Shown piece after piece: positions 54,908 through 64,000 of a stretch of 64,000 nt of DNA. How positions within the stretch are numbered: the stretch's first letter is position 1; each line of letters begins with the position of its first letter. The notes below the pieces were generated by a model. The model was not told the origin of the DNA and did no database searches. It saw nothing but the letters and a program-made list of their open reading frames with translations. The position numbers and the translations under genes were made by a program. This stretch comes from Rhynchopus euleeides (taxonomy: Eukaryota > Euglenozoa > Diplonemea > Diplonemida > Diplonemidae), in contig OY723289.1 in NCBI GenBank assembly GCA_963210315.1, positions 1,674,001-1,738,000 on the forward strand, read 5' to 3'.

Positions 54908-55245
54908 ATTCACGGCGTTTTTTCCGCCTATTTTTTTCCCTTTTTTTCACGGCGTTTTTCTTTTTTTCCACGGGCCCAACGGGGTGACGGGGTTTTGAGG
55001 CCCCAAGCCTCCAGGTCCCCTACCTGGCCTACCCAAGTGCCTCACACCGGGTCCCCCCCTCCTGGTGGTCCACCGACGGACAAGATAAGGACGTATGCTG
55101 CTTTGATGAGTGGTCCAACAAGCCAGGAAACCCAACGGTAATTGTTTCCTATATTTCACGGCGTTGCGCCCCACCTAAAAAGCTTTCATACATTTTCACG
55201 GCGTTTTTTTACACCGTGAAAAAAGTTCCCTTTTTTTCACGGCGT

Positions 55246-55603
55246 TTTTTTCCGCCTATTTTTTTCCCCTTTTTTTTCACGGCGTTTTTTCTTTTTCTTC
55301 ACGGGCCCGACGGGGTGAGATTTCCAAAATATTTTTTTTACTAGTTACGAGCGACGAAGCGTAGCGAAGTCGCGAAGTAACGAAGGAAATCGTACGACTG
55401 AAGCTTTGGATTAGCACCTCATGCCACTTCACAGGGCCTCAACACAGCCTTGAGACAGCAAGTGTGCGCTCAACAAAAAGTAGTCCGGAACTGTTCTCCC
55501 ACAGTTGCTGGACAGGGTGTCTATAATAAAGCGAAAGGAGTACGATTTTTGGGGCCACGAGCGTTCCATAAGTATGCGAGCGACGAAGCGTAGCGAAGTC
55601 GCC
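55246..55603. repeat. About 205-bp repeat at 55341-55546 (copy 2 at 58858-59068), with flanks
   Basis: Begins AGTTACGAGCGACGAAGCGT and ends GCGAAAGGAGTACGATT. The two copies are clearly homologous with scattered differences. CGACGAAGCGTAGCGAAGTC recurs at 55580-55599. No TIRs are evident; SINE-like or MITE-like origin is unproven. Confidence 0.8.
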
Positions 55604-55799
55604 GAAATACCTTCTACTTCTATTTCAATACCCCTCCCCAGCAGGAACCCAGAGAGCCAGCCCTAGCCAAATGGCACCTTTCCTGTCTGTCCTTCTCCGA
55701 CGTGCCTGTCAGAATAGCCCGCCTTCCCCCACACCCACATCTGATACTACGCTGCGCATCCGGGAGGGGAAAGTACTAGAGTACACCGCAGTCTCCCTC
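55604..55799. repeat. 196-bp repeat, copy 2 (copy 1 at 48879-49081)
   Basis: Lies 178 bp before the spastin-like ATG. It contains ACCTTCTACTTCTATTTCAA at the start and CATCCGGGAGGGGAAAGTAC near the end, as in copy 1. Confidence 0.9.
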
Positions 55800-55976
55800 G
55801 GGGAAAAAAGCTATTGTGCAGGCCTGCACCCCCACCACCGCCACAGCATACACACCGCGTGGAGTGCTACGGGGGGGGGGGGACCCCCCCCCTCCCCTGG
55901 GAGGTCCTAACACACCACCACCACCACCCCACACTCCTGTCCTGTGGGCACCCGGCACACCCCTGGGTGTGGCGGC

Positions 55977-58012
55977 ATGGGCTGCTGCGGGTCGAAGGGG
56001 CCGGACGAAAAGGAGGGCGCCGGCGTGAACACGGGGTCGCGTGGGAGGCCCCCTGCCAAGCAGCCGAAGCGCGTGCCTGGTGGCGATGCAGCGGGCGGTG
56101 CTGCCGAGGCGGGGGACACCCGCCGGGGTGAGGCACGCCCACCCTCGCTGCCCACCAGCGGGAACGGCGGCACCCCGTCGAACCAGCGGGCCGCGCGGCA
56201 GGTCCCACAGCCCTTGGAATACTCCCTCACACGGCGGGCCGACTCTGAGACTGACCCTGCCGACACCCCGCAGGACACTGCCAAAGGCAGGGAGACCGTG
56301 TGGGATCGCCTCCACAAAGGCAAGCCTGTGGCAGGCCCAAGCCTCCCTTCCTCCTCCCGCGGCGGCTCGCCGTCCTCCCCTGTGAAGCCGAAGCAGGGTG
56401 GCGGGTGGGGCGCCGCGCCCGCCCCCAGCAGCGAGCGCCCCTCCAGCGAACCCGCTGCCGCTGCCGCGCAGGGCAGCAACGCTGCCCTCAACAGCACATA
56501 CCCTGGCAAGAAGGTGGAGAAGCCTGGGGCTGCAAACAGGGAGAGCGCCTCCGGTGGCTCAGCTGCTCCACACCCTTCCTCTGGTGGCGGCGGCGGTGGT
56601 GGTGTTGCGCGCCCGCGGTGGGGTGGGGGTGGTGGCGGCGGCGCCTCGCGGACAACCGGGAGGCCAGCGTCAGGCAAGGGGAAGCGGTCCGGAGGTTGTG
56701 GTGGGAAGGCGGGTGGTGGGAAGGGGAAGGGGCCCCTGGATGGTCTGGAGCTGACGGATGCGGAGAAGGTGATGGCGGAGGAGATGCTCGACACGTCGCC
56801 GGGGGTGTCGTTTGAGGATATCGCGGGGCTGGCGGGGGTGAAGTCGGCGCTGCATGAGATCACCATCGCGCCGTCGCTCAACCCTGCGCTGTTCACAGGG
56901 CTGCGCACCCCTGCGAAGGGGGTGCTTCTCTTCGGCCCGCCGGGGAACGGCAAGACGCTCCTCGCCAAGGCTGTTGCCACTGAGTGCAAGGCTGCCTTTA
57001 TCAGCATCTCCGCATCCTCCATCACGTCGAAGTATGTCGGCGAGTCTGAGAAGCACATCCGGTCACTCTTCTCGCTGGCTCGCAAGCTGCAGCCCTGCAT
57101 CATCTTCATCGACGAGATTGATTCCATGCTTACCTCGCGCCGTTCCAACGAGCATGACTCTGCGCGCCGGATGAAGACAGAGTTTCTCGTGCAGATGGAT
57201 GGCGTGGGCACACAGAAGGACGAGCGGTATGCCTAGGCCTCTAGGGGGTGAGGGGTGAAGGGGGGGATCAGTTCCACCGTGTAGCGGTCTCTCGTCGATT
57301 TCTGTCCTGATGGTGCTGCAGATCTGCTAATCCAACATTGCCAATGTCGGAGGGGTGGGTGTTGGGGGGGGGGGGGGTGTGTTGCCGTGATTCAATTTTG
57401 CTGCCCTGCAACAGGCTCCTTGTTCTCGGCGCCACCAACCGCCCCTTCGAGCTGGACGACGCTGCCCTGCGGCGGATGCCGAAGCGGGTCCTCATCCCGC
57501 TGCCGGACAAGGTGTGCCCCCCACCCCCACCGCAACCCTGCGTATATGCATATTGAGTGAAGGGAGTCAGGTCAACTCTGTGCCTCAGGATTGGCAGATT
57601 GAGATTTGAGAGCTCTTTCTCGATCCGTTGTGTGGTGGTGCCGCTCCTGGTTGCCCTTTCTCCAACTTTGCTACCTCTCATGCAAAACCCTCAATCTTGC
57701 CTGGAGCAGGACACGCGAGCAGGCCTGATTCGGCACAAGCTGCAGGGCGAGAACAGCAATGCGAACATCGACTCCGTCGCCCAGCTGACCGAAGGGTACA
57801 GCTGCAGCGACCTGGCCTCGCTGTGCTCCGAGGCGGCGATGCTGCCGGTGAGGGAGATCTCCAACGCGCAGCTCGCCACAACCCTGCCCTCCGCCATACG
57901 CCCCATCAGCCTGGGCGACTTCAAGGCTGCTGTCCGTGTCATCCGGCCTTCTGTCGACAAGGCGACCCTCAAGCAGTGCCTCGACTGGAACAAGGCCTTC
58001 GGGGCCCTCTAG
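55977..58012 (+). CDS. Spastin-like AAA ATPase, three exons (55977-57226, 57415-57511, 57710-58012)
   Basis: 549 residues. Meiotic-clade AAA enzymes use ATP to sever microtubules or remodel membranes and ESCRT-type complexes. MGCCGSK at the N-terminus is a myristoylation plus palmitoylation signal; starting at the first ATG creates it. Residues 20-255 are basic, Ser/Gly/Pro-rich and probably disordered, with no MIT domain visible. The AAA module covers about 270-549. Walker A is GPPGNGKT (320-327), Walker B IIFIDEID (375-382), followed by an RR-containing SARRMKTEF stretch. After intron 1 comes the sensor-1 motif LGATNRP, then [14 protein letters not shown]. The C-terminal DWNKAFG helix is typical of spastin. 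Both introns start GTRTGC and are placed by homology. The predicted lipid anchor suggests action at a membrane. Confidence 0.85.
57227..57414 (+). other. Intron 1 of the spastin-like gene (188 nt)
   Basis: Starts GTATGC, ends CTGCAACAG and carries a long G-run. Removal restores an uninterrupted [13 protein letters not shown] sequence (phase 2). Confidence 0.9.
57512..57709 (+). other. Intron 2 of the spastin-like gene (198 nt)
   Basis: Starts GTGTGC, ends GGAGCAG (phase 0). Removal gives [15 protein letters not shown], the expected post-sensor helix of AAA ATPases. Confidence 0.9.
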
Positions 58013-58857
58013 CCCGCCAGCGGAGCCTGCTGGGGGGGGGGGGGGGTTCCTATACCATCCCAGCCCAGCAGCCTCTTTTCCGGGTGTGCTGCGGTGGCAG
58101 GGAGTGTATGCGCGCAGCCTGCAGGGGTGTGTAGATCTACAAGCCTCTCAAGCAGCGGGGTGTGCTCTGTGTGTTCGACGCTGCTGCACCTGGGTGGCCC
58201 TGCTGTCGCTTTTTGCGCCAGCCTGCAGGGTATTCTCACGGCAGACTGGCTTTTGTTTCTGCACGTTCAAACCTTCGAACCCCCCCACACCCGGTGTCGG
58301 ATACTCCATGCACGGCGACACAACCAATGGTGCCCCTCCGATGCAGCCAAGCAGCCAATCAAACCGTCAAGCTTTGTGATGTATCACCTTTCATCCCGCC
58401 CTTCTCGTTAGGGTTTCAAATGCGACACTACCGCTCCCTCTCACGTGGGGCCCTGCTTCCACAGCAGGTCGTGGCGCTGCCCGACTCTGGGTGTGCCTGT
58501 CCTTCGCAGAGCCGCCCGGGGCGAGAAACAATGAACCCTGTCGCGTGGACGTGTTGTATGTGTGTGTGTGGTGTCCATGATTTCAGTGGGGTAGACCCTT
58601 CGCGGAGTGTAGCCCATTGATGCATGCCTGCGGTATTCGGTTTGATTAAAGGTCCTTTTGCGAAACTGCGGTGTGTCGCCCACCTTGTGTGGTGTGGTGG
58701 CATGCACATGCTCACATGCTCGGCGTCAAGCCGTTTGCAGGTGGGGGCTGTATCAAGAGCGTCTGATGCTCGGTGCGGCTCACCAGTCTCCCAAGCAACA
58801 TCGGTGGGTGGAATTCAAAGGATTTTCCCGGAGAAAAGTTGAGAATTAGATTCTCAC
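58013..58857. other. 3' flank of the spastin-like gene, no gene
   Basis: G-run just after the stop (58031-58047). No coding sequence was recognised. Confidence 0.45.
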
Positions 58858-59068
58858 CAGTTACGAGCGACGAAGCGTAGCGAAGTCGCGAAGTAACGAA
58901 GGAAATCGTACGACTGAAGCTTTATAAAGATCACCTTCATGCCACTTCACAGGGGCTTACACAGCCTTTGACACAGGAGTGTGTGCTCAACGAAAAGTAG
59001 CCCGTATCTGCCTTTTTGCAGTTGCTGGGCAGGGTGTTTCTCTTATTTTTGCGAAAGGAGTACGATTT
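58858..59068. repeat. About 210-bp repeat, copy 2 of the 55341-55546 repeat
   Basis: Begins AGTTACGAGCGACGAAGCGT and ends GCGAAAGGAGTACGATT as in copy 1, with several internal differences, for example TTTATAAAGATCACC in place of TTTGGATTAGCACC. Confidence 0.8.
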
Positions 59069-60348
59069 CCCCCACCGATGGTACGTGAGTAGGGGAGGCC
59101 GCTATCCACAGCCACGGCGGATGCGTGCATGTTGTGTGCGTGTGTTGCATTCCGCACAGATCATGCCATCATCTTCCTGAGAGTGTTATTCGCATCGAGC
59201 CTGCTTCGAACCCTTAGACGAACCAACCAAGTTCTGTTATTTATGAGATTTGCGCGACTCTCTTGTTCTTGAGATTAACCAAGAGTGAGCGGGCGTCGGG
59301 GGTGGTGTGGGGGGGGGGGGTGGTGGTGGTGGTGGTAGTGCATGTGTCAAAAAGCGATAAAGCGAAGGAAGACCTGCTGATGCTGCAAAACGAGGGTGTG
59401 CCACTTGTTCTGCAGCACCCCTGCCTCGCCCCTACCCCTCCATCCCCTCCACTCCAACTCTGCCCAGCCACCACGCACCCCGTGCACAGGCGGATAGCTT
59501 GTGTGTTAGTTACCTGTTTTTGGTACAGCTTGTATTTCCCGATGAGAATTTTGCCATAACTGACATCAGGACTCGGTTAAAAAGACCGTGTGCGCCCTGC
59601 CAACTGTGGTTTGGGGGCTGCCCATACACGCACATGAGCCGCACAAACAAAACCCGCCGGTATCTTTGACTCCGCCTCTCCTTTCCCCTTTCCACATCCA
59701 TGTGCTGATTGTTATCGTCACTCTATTCGACCCACCCACCCCCCTCCCGAGACTACACAACGAAACCAATACCGATTGATTAGTGCGCTGCAGTCCCGCC
59801 CCCCACCCCCCCTCCTCCCTCCCCCACCACTGCTCTACGTCTACACCACATTGCCCAAGCTCACATGACTCGATGGGGTTTTGCCAGCGCTGCACCTGGT
59901 CTCCGCGTGTCTCCATCTCCTTTTCGGTGCTGTGGGCAGTCCCAGCTACTTCCCAATTCGGAGGAAGACAGCGGAGCCCCTGTTTGTGGCGAGGGCGTGG
60001 TCACAGTGCCAGCTGGCCCAGGGGTGGGTGGCAGCGCCGTCACCACCACAGTAGATTCTCCCTGCTCTGCGGGCTCAGCCACAGCAGGCGCGGGTTTGCG
60101 AGTTGCCGGGGCCTGGGGAGGTGCAGCGTGCGGAGGCACCAGTGACAGGTGGTGGCGGAGCAGGGGGAGCAGGGGGAGCAGGGGGAGGGGTGGTTCACAT
60201 TACGTTTTCTGTAAATTACAGCAGTGCCCCCCCCACCCCACCCCTCCCCCCCTACCACCACCACCCCCTCAACACGCGACAGGTTCTAAACGACACACGC
60301 ACACAACACCGACACCACCTCCTTGCCTCCATACTGGGCCGGTTTGCA
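59069..60348. promoter_or_regulatory. Upstream region of the receptor gene, no gene recognised
   Basis: Contains GGTGGTGGTGGTGG (59317-59334), C-runs, and a CAGGGGGAG triplet repeat at about 60157-60188. A long pyrimidine tract ends CGCGACAG at 60284, 65 nt before the first ATG, and would fit a splice acceptor. Confidence 0.4.
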
Positions 60349-63300
60349 ATGGGTGTGCTTGAGAGGGGGTCCCCTCACGGGGGCGCCGCCCCGATGCGGC
60401 GCACCACCGCCTCTCTGCTGCTGGGCTGCGCCGCCGCCGCCGCGCTGTGCTGCGCCACCCCCTGCGGGGCAACCCTCCCCAACCACGCCACCGCCGGCAG
60501 CACTGCCGCGGGCAGGTCGGCCGAGGCAACCGCCGACCGGGACACCGCCACCACCACACCTGCCGAAGGGCTTGTTCACGACCTGTCCGCCAACGCGGTG
60601 GACTACGCACGCAGGTCCCTCCGCGAGGTGGAGGGTGTTGCGCTGAGGCTCCGCAGCAACCTGAAGGCGGAGGGGGCGAACTGTACCACAGGGAACCTCC
60701 TTCCGGCAGGGCTGTGCGCCACACGGGTGGAGGGGCTCCGCAGCAAAACATACGACGCGAAGGCGGCGCATGTCATCTCGACTGTCTACAGAGAGGTCTT
60801 TCAGGAGGGCACATCGCAGCTGCACCGGATCCAGACCCTCGACGAGCTCAACCAGGTTGACCTCGATGTTGACGAACCGGAGGTCGATAAGGAGACCTGC
60901 TCCACAAAGAGCCTGGAGGTGGATCCGGATTCCGCGGCATGCCTTCCCGAGGGGCAGGGCTGTTGGAAGACGGCGATTGCGAGCTCCCTGGAGATGGTGC
61001 AGCTGGAGCGTCTCTCTTTTGCCTTCCTCAGCCCGTTCGACCTGGTGTCCCGCGCAGCGGAGGACATATCCAACGCGCTGACCCACGGTATTGCCTCCTA
61101 CGAATTCTCAAAGGAGGGCACTCCGCAACCGGGCAGCCTCCGGGCGTATCTCTTCGCGAAGCTGAAACAGAACCCCACAATGTATTGGGCATACGTCGCA
61201 GACAAGGCATCTGGCACATTCATTGGGTATAAGCGGCTGCGGCTTGCCGACACGTCTTCGGAACACCTCGCGGTGTTCACCTATGGGGACCACAGCGGGC
61301 TGCGTTTCTACGAGGCAGATGCGGAGGGGAGGCGTGGCGAGTTCAAGTCGCAGGACCTCTCCTGGAGCCTGCACGACACCCACTGGTGGGTTGCTGCTGC
61401 AAAGGCGGAGAGGAGGTCGCTGTGGACGGAGCTCTACTCCTTCGCCCCCCCGGGGGAGGGAGATGTCGGGATCTCGCATGTCACGAAGTGGGGTGATAAG
61501 GCTGTTATCGGCGTCGATTTCTACCTCAACGACATGGCGCACTCTCTGATAGACGATGTTGACTTCCAGAGGGGGACCATCGTGTTCATCCTCAATGAAT
61601 ATGGCCAGCTCGTCACCTCCAACAAGATCTCGGGTGTGCATGCTGGGAAGCCCCTGTCCTATCAAGACATCGCACACCCCCAGATCCGGCAGGTCGCGGA
61701 GAGGGTCGTGACAATCTTCCCCTCAGTGACAGACCCTGAAGACCATGACCTGGAGAGGAGGGAGCTGGAGGGGACACGGGGTTTCTCCATGACGATCGGG
61801 AAAGAGTTGTTCCACGTAGGGGTGAAAGCTGTTGAGGAGAGCGTCAGCGACAGGGTTGCGGGGCTGCGGTGGACTCTGGTGCACATGCTGCCCGATTCGG
61901 ACTCCCTCTCGAGGCCTTTGGAGAAGACGACGGAGGATGGGGGGAAGTGCGTCACCACCGCGTCCTGCACAGCGATGCACGGGGGTGACATCCTCCGCTG
62001 GAGAACCGCGCAGATCGACGTCATCTCCGAATCCCTCAGCTTTGCCTCGAAGGCCGCAGAGGCCTGCCGGGAGGGCCTTGCCACAGACATCGCCGCAAAG
62101 GCGAGCATCGCCTCCGACCCCGCCTCTGCCCTCCCATTCCTCACAGAGAAGCTCCTCGCTAACGACCAGGTCAGCTACATTCACATCGCTGATGTCAAGA
62201 AGAAGACCATCTTCGGTGTGCAGAGGGAAGGCCCGGAAAGCACCCACCCTGGCAGGATAACCGCTCTCCGGTGTGCCCCGCAAGGCAATGTGACCTGTGC
62301 TGCCCCAGGTGCCGCCCGGGTTTTGCTGCAGGGAGGCGCTGCGGAGGGGGGCGGTGTGGGTGTGGCTGGATCCGCGGTGTCCAACCTGACGGTGGACTGG
62401 GGTTACTGGGAGGACGCGCTTGCCCTGCCTGTGGGGGAGATTGCGGACTTTGCGAGCCCCCCCTACACCTATGGGGGTAACATCGCGAAGGCGTTCCTCT
62501 ACAGAGTGCCGGGGGATCCAAACGTTGTTGTGAACGTCGGGGTGACACAGGCGGTGTGGTCGCGGCTGCTGCAAGGGGAGAACCCACAGGGGACTGTGTC
62601 GTTTGTGGTGGATTCGCGGATGACGGTGATAGCGGCGAGTGTGCATGGCGTGGAGAGGGACGCTTTGAACAGCGGGAGCCTCGCTGTCGACGGGGCGTCG
62701 GAGATTGTCAAGCATGGGATGGGTAACCTCCACGACACCAAGCTGCGCAGGGGGGAGATTGTGGTGGACGACAGCCCGCATGACATCGACTACAAGATGA
62801 TACAGAACAGCGGGTTCGCCTCCCAGAGGCACAAGTCATACTTCTGGGTGCTTGTCACGGTGCGGAACAGGCACCAGAGGGCCAGCACCGGGTCACACGG
62901 CGTCAGCATTCTCCGCAAGTCCACCGACTGCCACCTCTGCATGGATGCGGATGTCGAAGTCGAGTCCCGCAGGCAGACCCTGACAGGCATGGCGGACGAA
63001 GCTGACGCTGTCCTGATGGTGCCCCCCAGGGCCATTTTGATGTTCGACGCCTACGTCACTGCAGGGTTCCTCAAGGCGGATCCAGAGGACTACCACGAGC
63101 ATGCTATGCTGCAGCTGGTGAGGGATTCACGCCTTCTGTGGGCAGGTGTTTTCGTGCGTGCAGGATCCAGCTCGAATTATGATTTCTACGGTGCCCTGCG
63201 TGACCCACAGACAGGCGTGGCCAACAGGGTGACGAACCACGAACACATCTACAAGTTTGTGGGGCTCGCGAAGACGCTTCTCCTGAGGGTGGATACGACG

Positions 63301-64000
63301 CCCATCGAGCACCTCTGGACCTGGACAGACTTCGAGGACATGTTTGGAGTGAAGGACGTGCTCACCGCGGTGCGGCCCAAGGGGAAGAACGGCATCCTCG
63401 AGGCGGCCTTTGCGGCAGGCATCGCGAAGAGCACCCTGCAGGCCGGGATCTTCACCGAGACGACGAAGGAGGAAACCCTGGTTGTGGTGGACCACTATGG
63501 GGATGTCGTGTTCCATTCGGACGGCACGGCCCCCGCAGAGGCGGACAGGGTGAAGCGTGTCTTCTACAAGGCACACCCGAGGTACACAGGGGTGGCGGCA
63601 GCGCCATGGATGAAGTCGAATCCCGACATCGACGTGGCGCAGGATGGGGAGTCGACCATCACAGGCATGGCCTATCGCCACACGTCACCGGCTTGGACGA
63701 CGTGGTCGCCGGGGTCGTCGGACCCAACGTGGGTGCAGTGGACATTCCTGACGCTGGCCGACAGCAAGGCGAAGAAGAACAACGTGTGCCTGCTCACAGG
63801 GGCATGCAGGGGGCAGCTGCGGGCCACCTCGTTCGACCTTTCGAAGCAGCTTGTCGTGCACGTCAGGGATCAGGTGGGGGAGGCGTTCCGGCTTGTCTAC
63901 GAGAGTGTCACCACTGAGTTCTCCGACACTTACATCAACGCCCTGCAGACCTGGGATGGTGTGGAGAGGGTGCGGAAGTTCCTGGCGTACCACCTGGCAC
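60349..64000 (+). CDS. Secreted or receptor protein with CACHE-type sensor modules (3' end beyond window)
   Basis: Open without a stop for 1,217 codons to the window edge. The start gives MGVLERGSPHGG then a second ATG (M16, MRRTTASLLLGC) and a hydrophobic Ala-rich segment. M16 would give a compact signal peptide ending near ATPCGA. No further transmembrane helix appears, so the visible part is probably extracellular. At about 278-430 lies a dCACHE-type fold: MYWAYVADKASGTFIGYKRL, WSLHDTHWWVAAAK, WTELYSF, then VIGVDFYLNDM and GTIVFILNEYGQLVTS. CACHE domains bind small ligands in receptors. Similar periplasmic-like blocks recur near 600-870 (SYIHIADVKKKTIFGV) and 930-1130 (LVVVDHYGDVVFHSD), but these are weaker. 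The C-terminus should reveal the output, such as a cyclase, kinase or channel. No intron is apparent. Confidence 0.7.
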   Translation, partial: MGVLERGSPHGGAAPMRRTTASLLLGCAAAAALCCATPCGATLPNHATAGSTAAGRSAEATADRDTATTTPAEGLVHDLSANAVDYARRSLREVEGVALRLRSNLKAEGANCTTGNLLPAGLCATRVEGLRSKTYDAKAAHVISTVYREVFQEGTSQLHRIQTLDELNQVDLDVDEPEVDKETCSTKSLEVDPDSAACLPEGQGCWKTAIASSLEMVQLERLSFAFLSPFDLVSRAAEDISNALTHGIASYEFSKEGTPQPGSLRAYLFAKLKQNPTMYWAYVADKASGTFIGYKRLRLADTSSEHLAVFTYGDHSGLRFYEADAEGRRGEFKSQDLSWSLHDTHWWVAAAKAERRSLWTELYSFAPPGEGDVGISHVTKWGDKAVIGVDFYLNDMAHSLIDDVDFQRGTIVFILNEYGQLVTSNKISGVHAGKPLSYQDIAHPQIRQVAERVVTIFPSVTDPEDHDLERRELEGTRGFSMTIGKELFHVGVKAVEESVSDRVAGLRWTLVHMLPDSDSLSRPLEKTTEDGGKCVTTASCTAMHGGDILRWRTAQIDVISESLSFASKAAEACREGLATDIAAKASIASDPASALPFLTEKLLANDQVSYIHIADVKKKTIFGVQREGPESTHPGRITALRCAPQGNVTCAAPGAARVLLQGGAAEGGGVGVAGSAVSNLTVDWGYWEDALALPVGEIADFASPPYTYGGNIAKAFLYRVPGDPNVVVNVGVTQAVWSRLLQGENPQGTVSFVVDSRMTVIAASVHGVERDALNSGSLAVDGASEIVKHGMGNLHDTKLRRGEIVVDDSPHDIDYKMIQNSGFASQRHKSYFWVLVTVRNRHQRASTGSHGVSILRKSTDCHLCMDADVEVESRRQTLTGMADEADAVLMVPPRAILMFDAYVTAGFLKADPEDYHEHAMLQLVRDSRLLWAGVFVRAGSSSNYDFYGALRDPQTGVANRVTNHEHIYKFVGLAKTLLLRVDTTPIEHLWTWTDFEDMFGVKDVLTAVRPKGKNGILEAAFAAGIAKSTLQAGIFTETTKEETLVVVDHYGDVVFHSDGTAPAEADRVKRVFYKAHPRYTGVAAAPWMKSNPDIDVAQDGESTITGMAYRHTSPAWTTWSPGSSDPTWVQWTFLTLADSKAKKNNVCLLTGACRGQLRATSFDLSKQLVVHVRDQVGEAFRLVYESVTTEFSDTYINALQTWDGVERVRKFLAYHLA

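Larger units (their letters stand above)
52086..55245. mobile_element. 3.2-kb element with about 165-bp inverted ends
   Basis: The left arm 52086-52252 (AAAAACGCCGTGAAAA, CGCAACGCCGTGAAATATAG, AACAATTACCGTTGGGTTTC, CAAAGCAGCATACGTCCTTA) is inverted at 55071-55245 with few changes. CACGGCG motifs recur outside and inside the right arm (54910-54990, 55205-55300). The interior has no recognised gene but carries a small MITE (53355-53522) and the repeat shared with 39803-39880. The superfamily is unknown. Confidence 0.75.

Overview
This window is nuclear DNA from a microbial eukaryote (a protist). The coding regions are GC-rich with strong G/C third-position bias. They encode a spastin-type AAA ATPase, a pseudokinase, ubiquitin-like/DUF4116 proteins, a giant multipass membrane protein and a CACHE-sensor receptor. 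Five short spliceosomal introns can be placed from protein homology, and all start GTRTGC and end AG. All eight host-type genes lie on the plus strand over 64 kb, several with a pyrimidine tract and AG just before the ATG. This would fit one-way gene clusters with spliced-leader trans-splicing, as in euglenozoans such as diplonemids. The lineage is inference only and is not proven here.

Layout. 0-2.7 kb: intact hAT transposase gene with one 43-nt intron. 2.7-7.9 kb: gene-poor, with a small MITE and a 281-bp direct repeat pair. 7.95-18.3 kb: an intronless 3,459-residue membrane protein. 18.8-19.8 kb: a tandem array of a roughly 200-bp module that recurs upstream of another gene. 20.1-21.9 kb: three-exon pseudokinase. 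22-42.9 kb: repeat territory with no recognisable host gene. It holds a TTA-flanked transposon split by a large foldback palindrome, and a CACGGTGG-ended transposon with its own minus-strand genes. It also holds a 9.8-kb composite bounded by 40-60 bp inverted repeats (31203-40981), into which at least five further repeats are nested, including a 41-bp satellite and arrays of about 10-bp GTTGTGATTT-like units. An 1.1-kb hAT-type MITE follows.

43-44.2 kb: FAD-dependent oxidase resembling the phosphonate-linked HpnW/TIGR03364 family. 47-51.3 kb: two neighbouring genes of the same unusual architecture, an N-terminal ubiquitin-like segment followed by DUF4116-type repeats. 52-55.3 kb: element with about 165-bp inverted ends. 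56-58 kb: three-exon spastin-like ATPase with an N-terminal MGCC myristoylation/palmitoylation signal. 60.3-64 kb: the 5' 1,217 codons of a secreted or receptor protein with CACHE-type sensor modules, running off the window.

The genes do not form an obvious pathway. Several point to membrane sensing and signalling (giant channel-like protein, CACHE receptor, pseudokinase) and to ubiquitin-like or remodelling functions. The most unusual material is the layered transposon nest and the conserved upstream modules.
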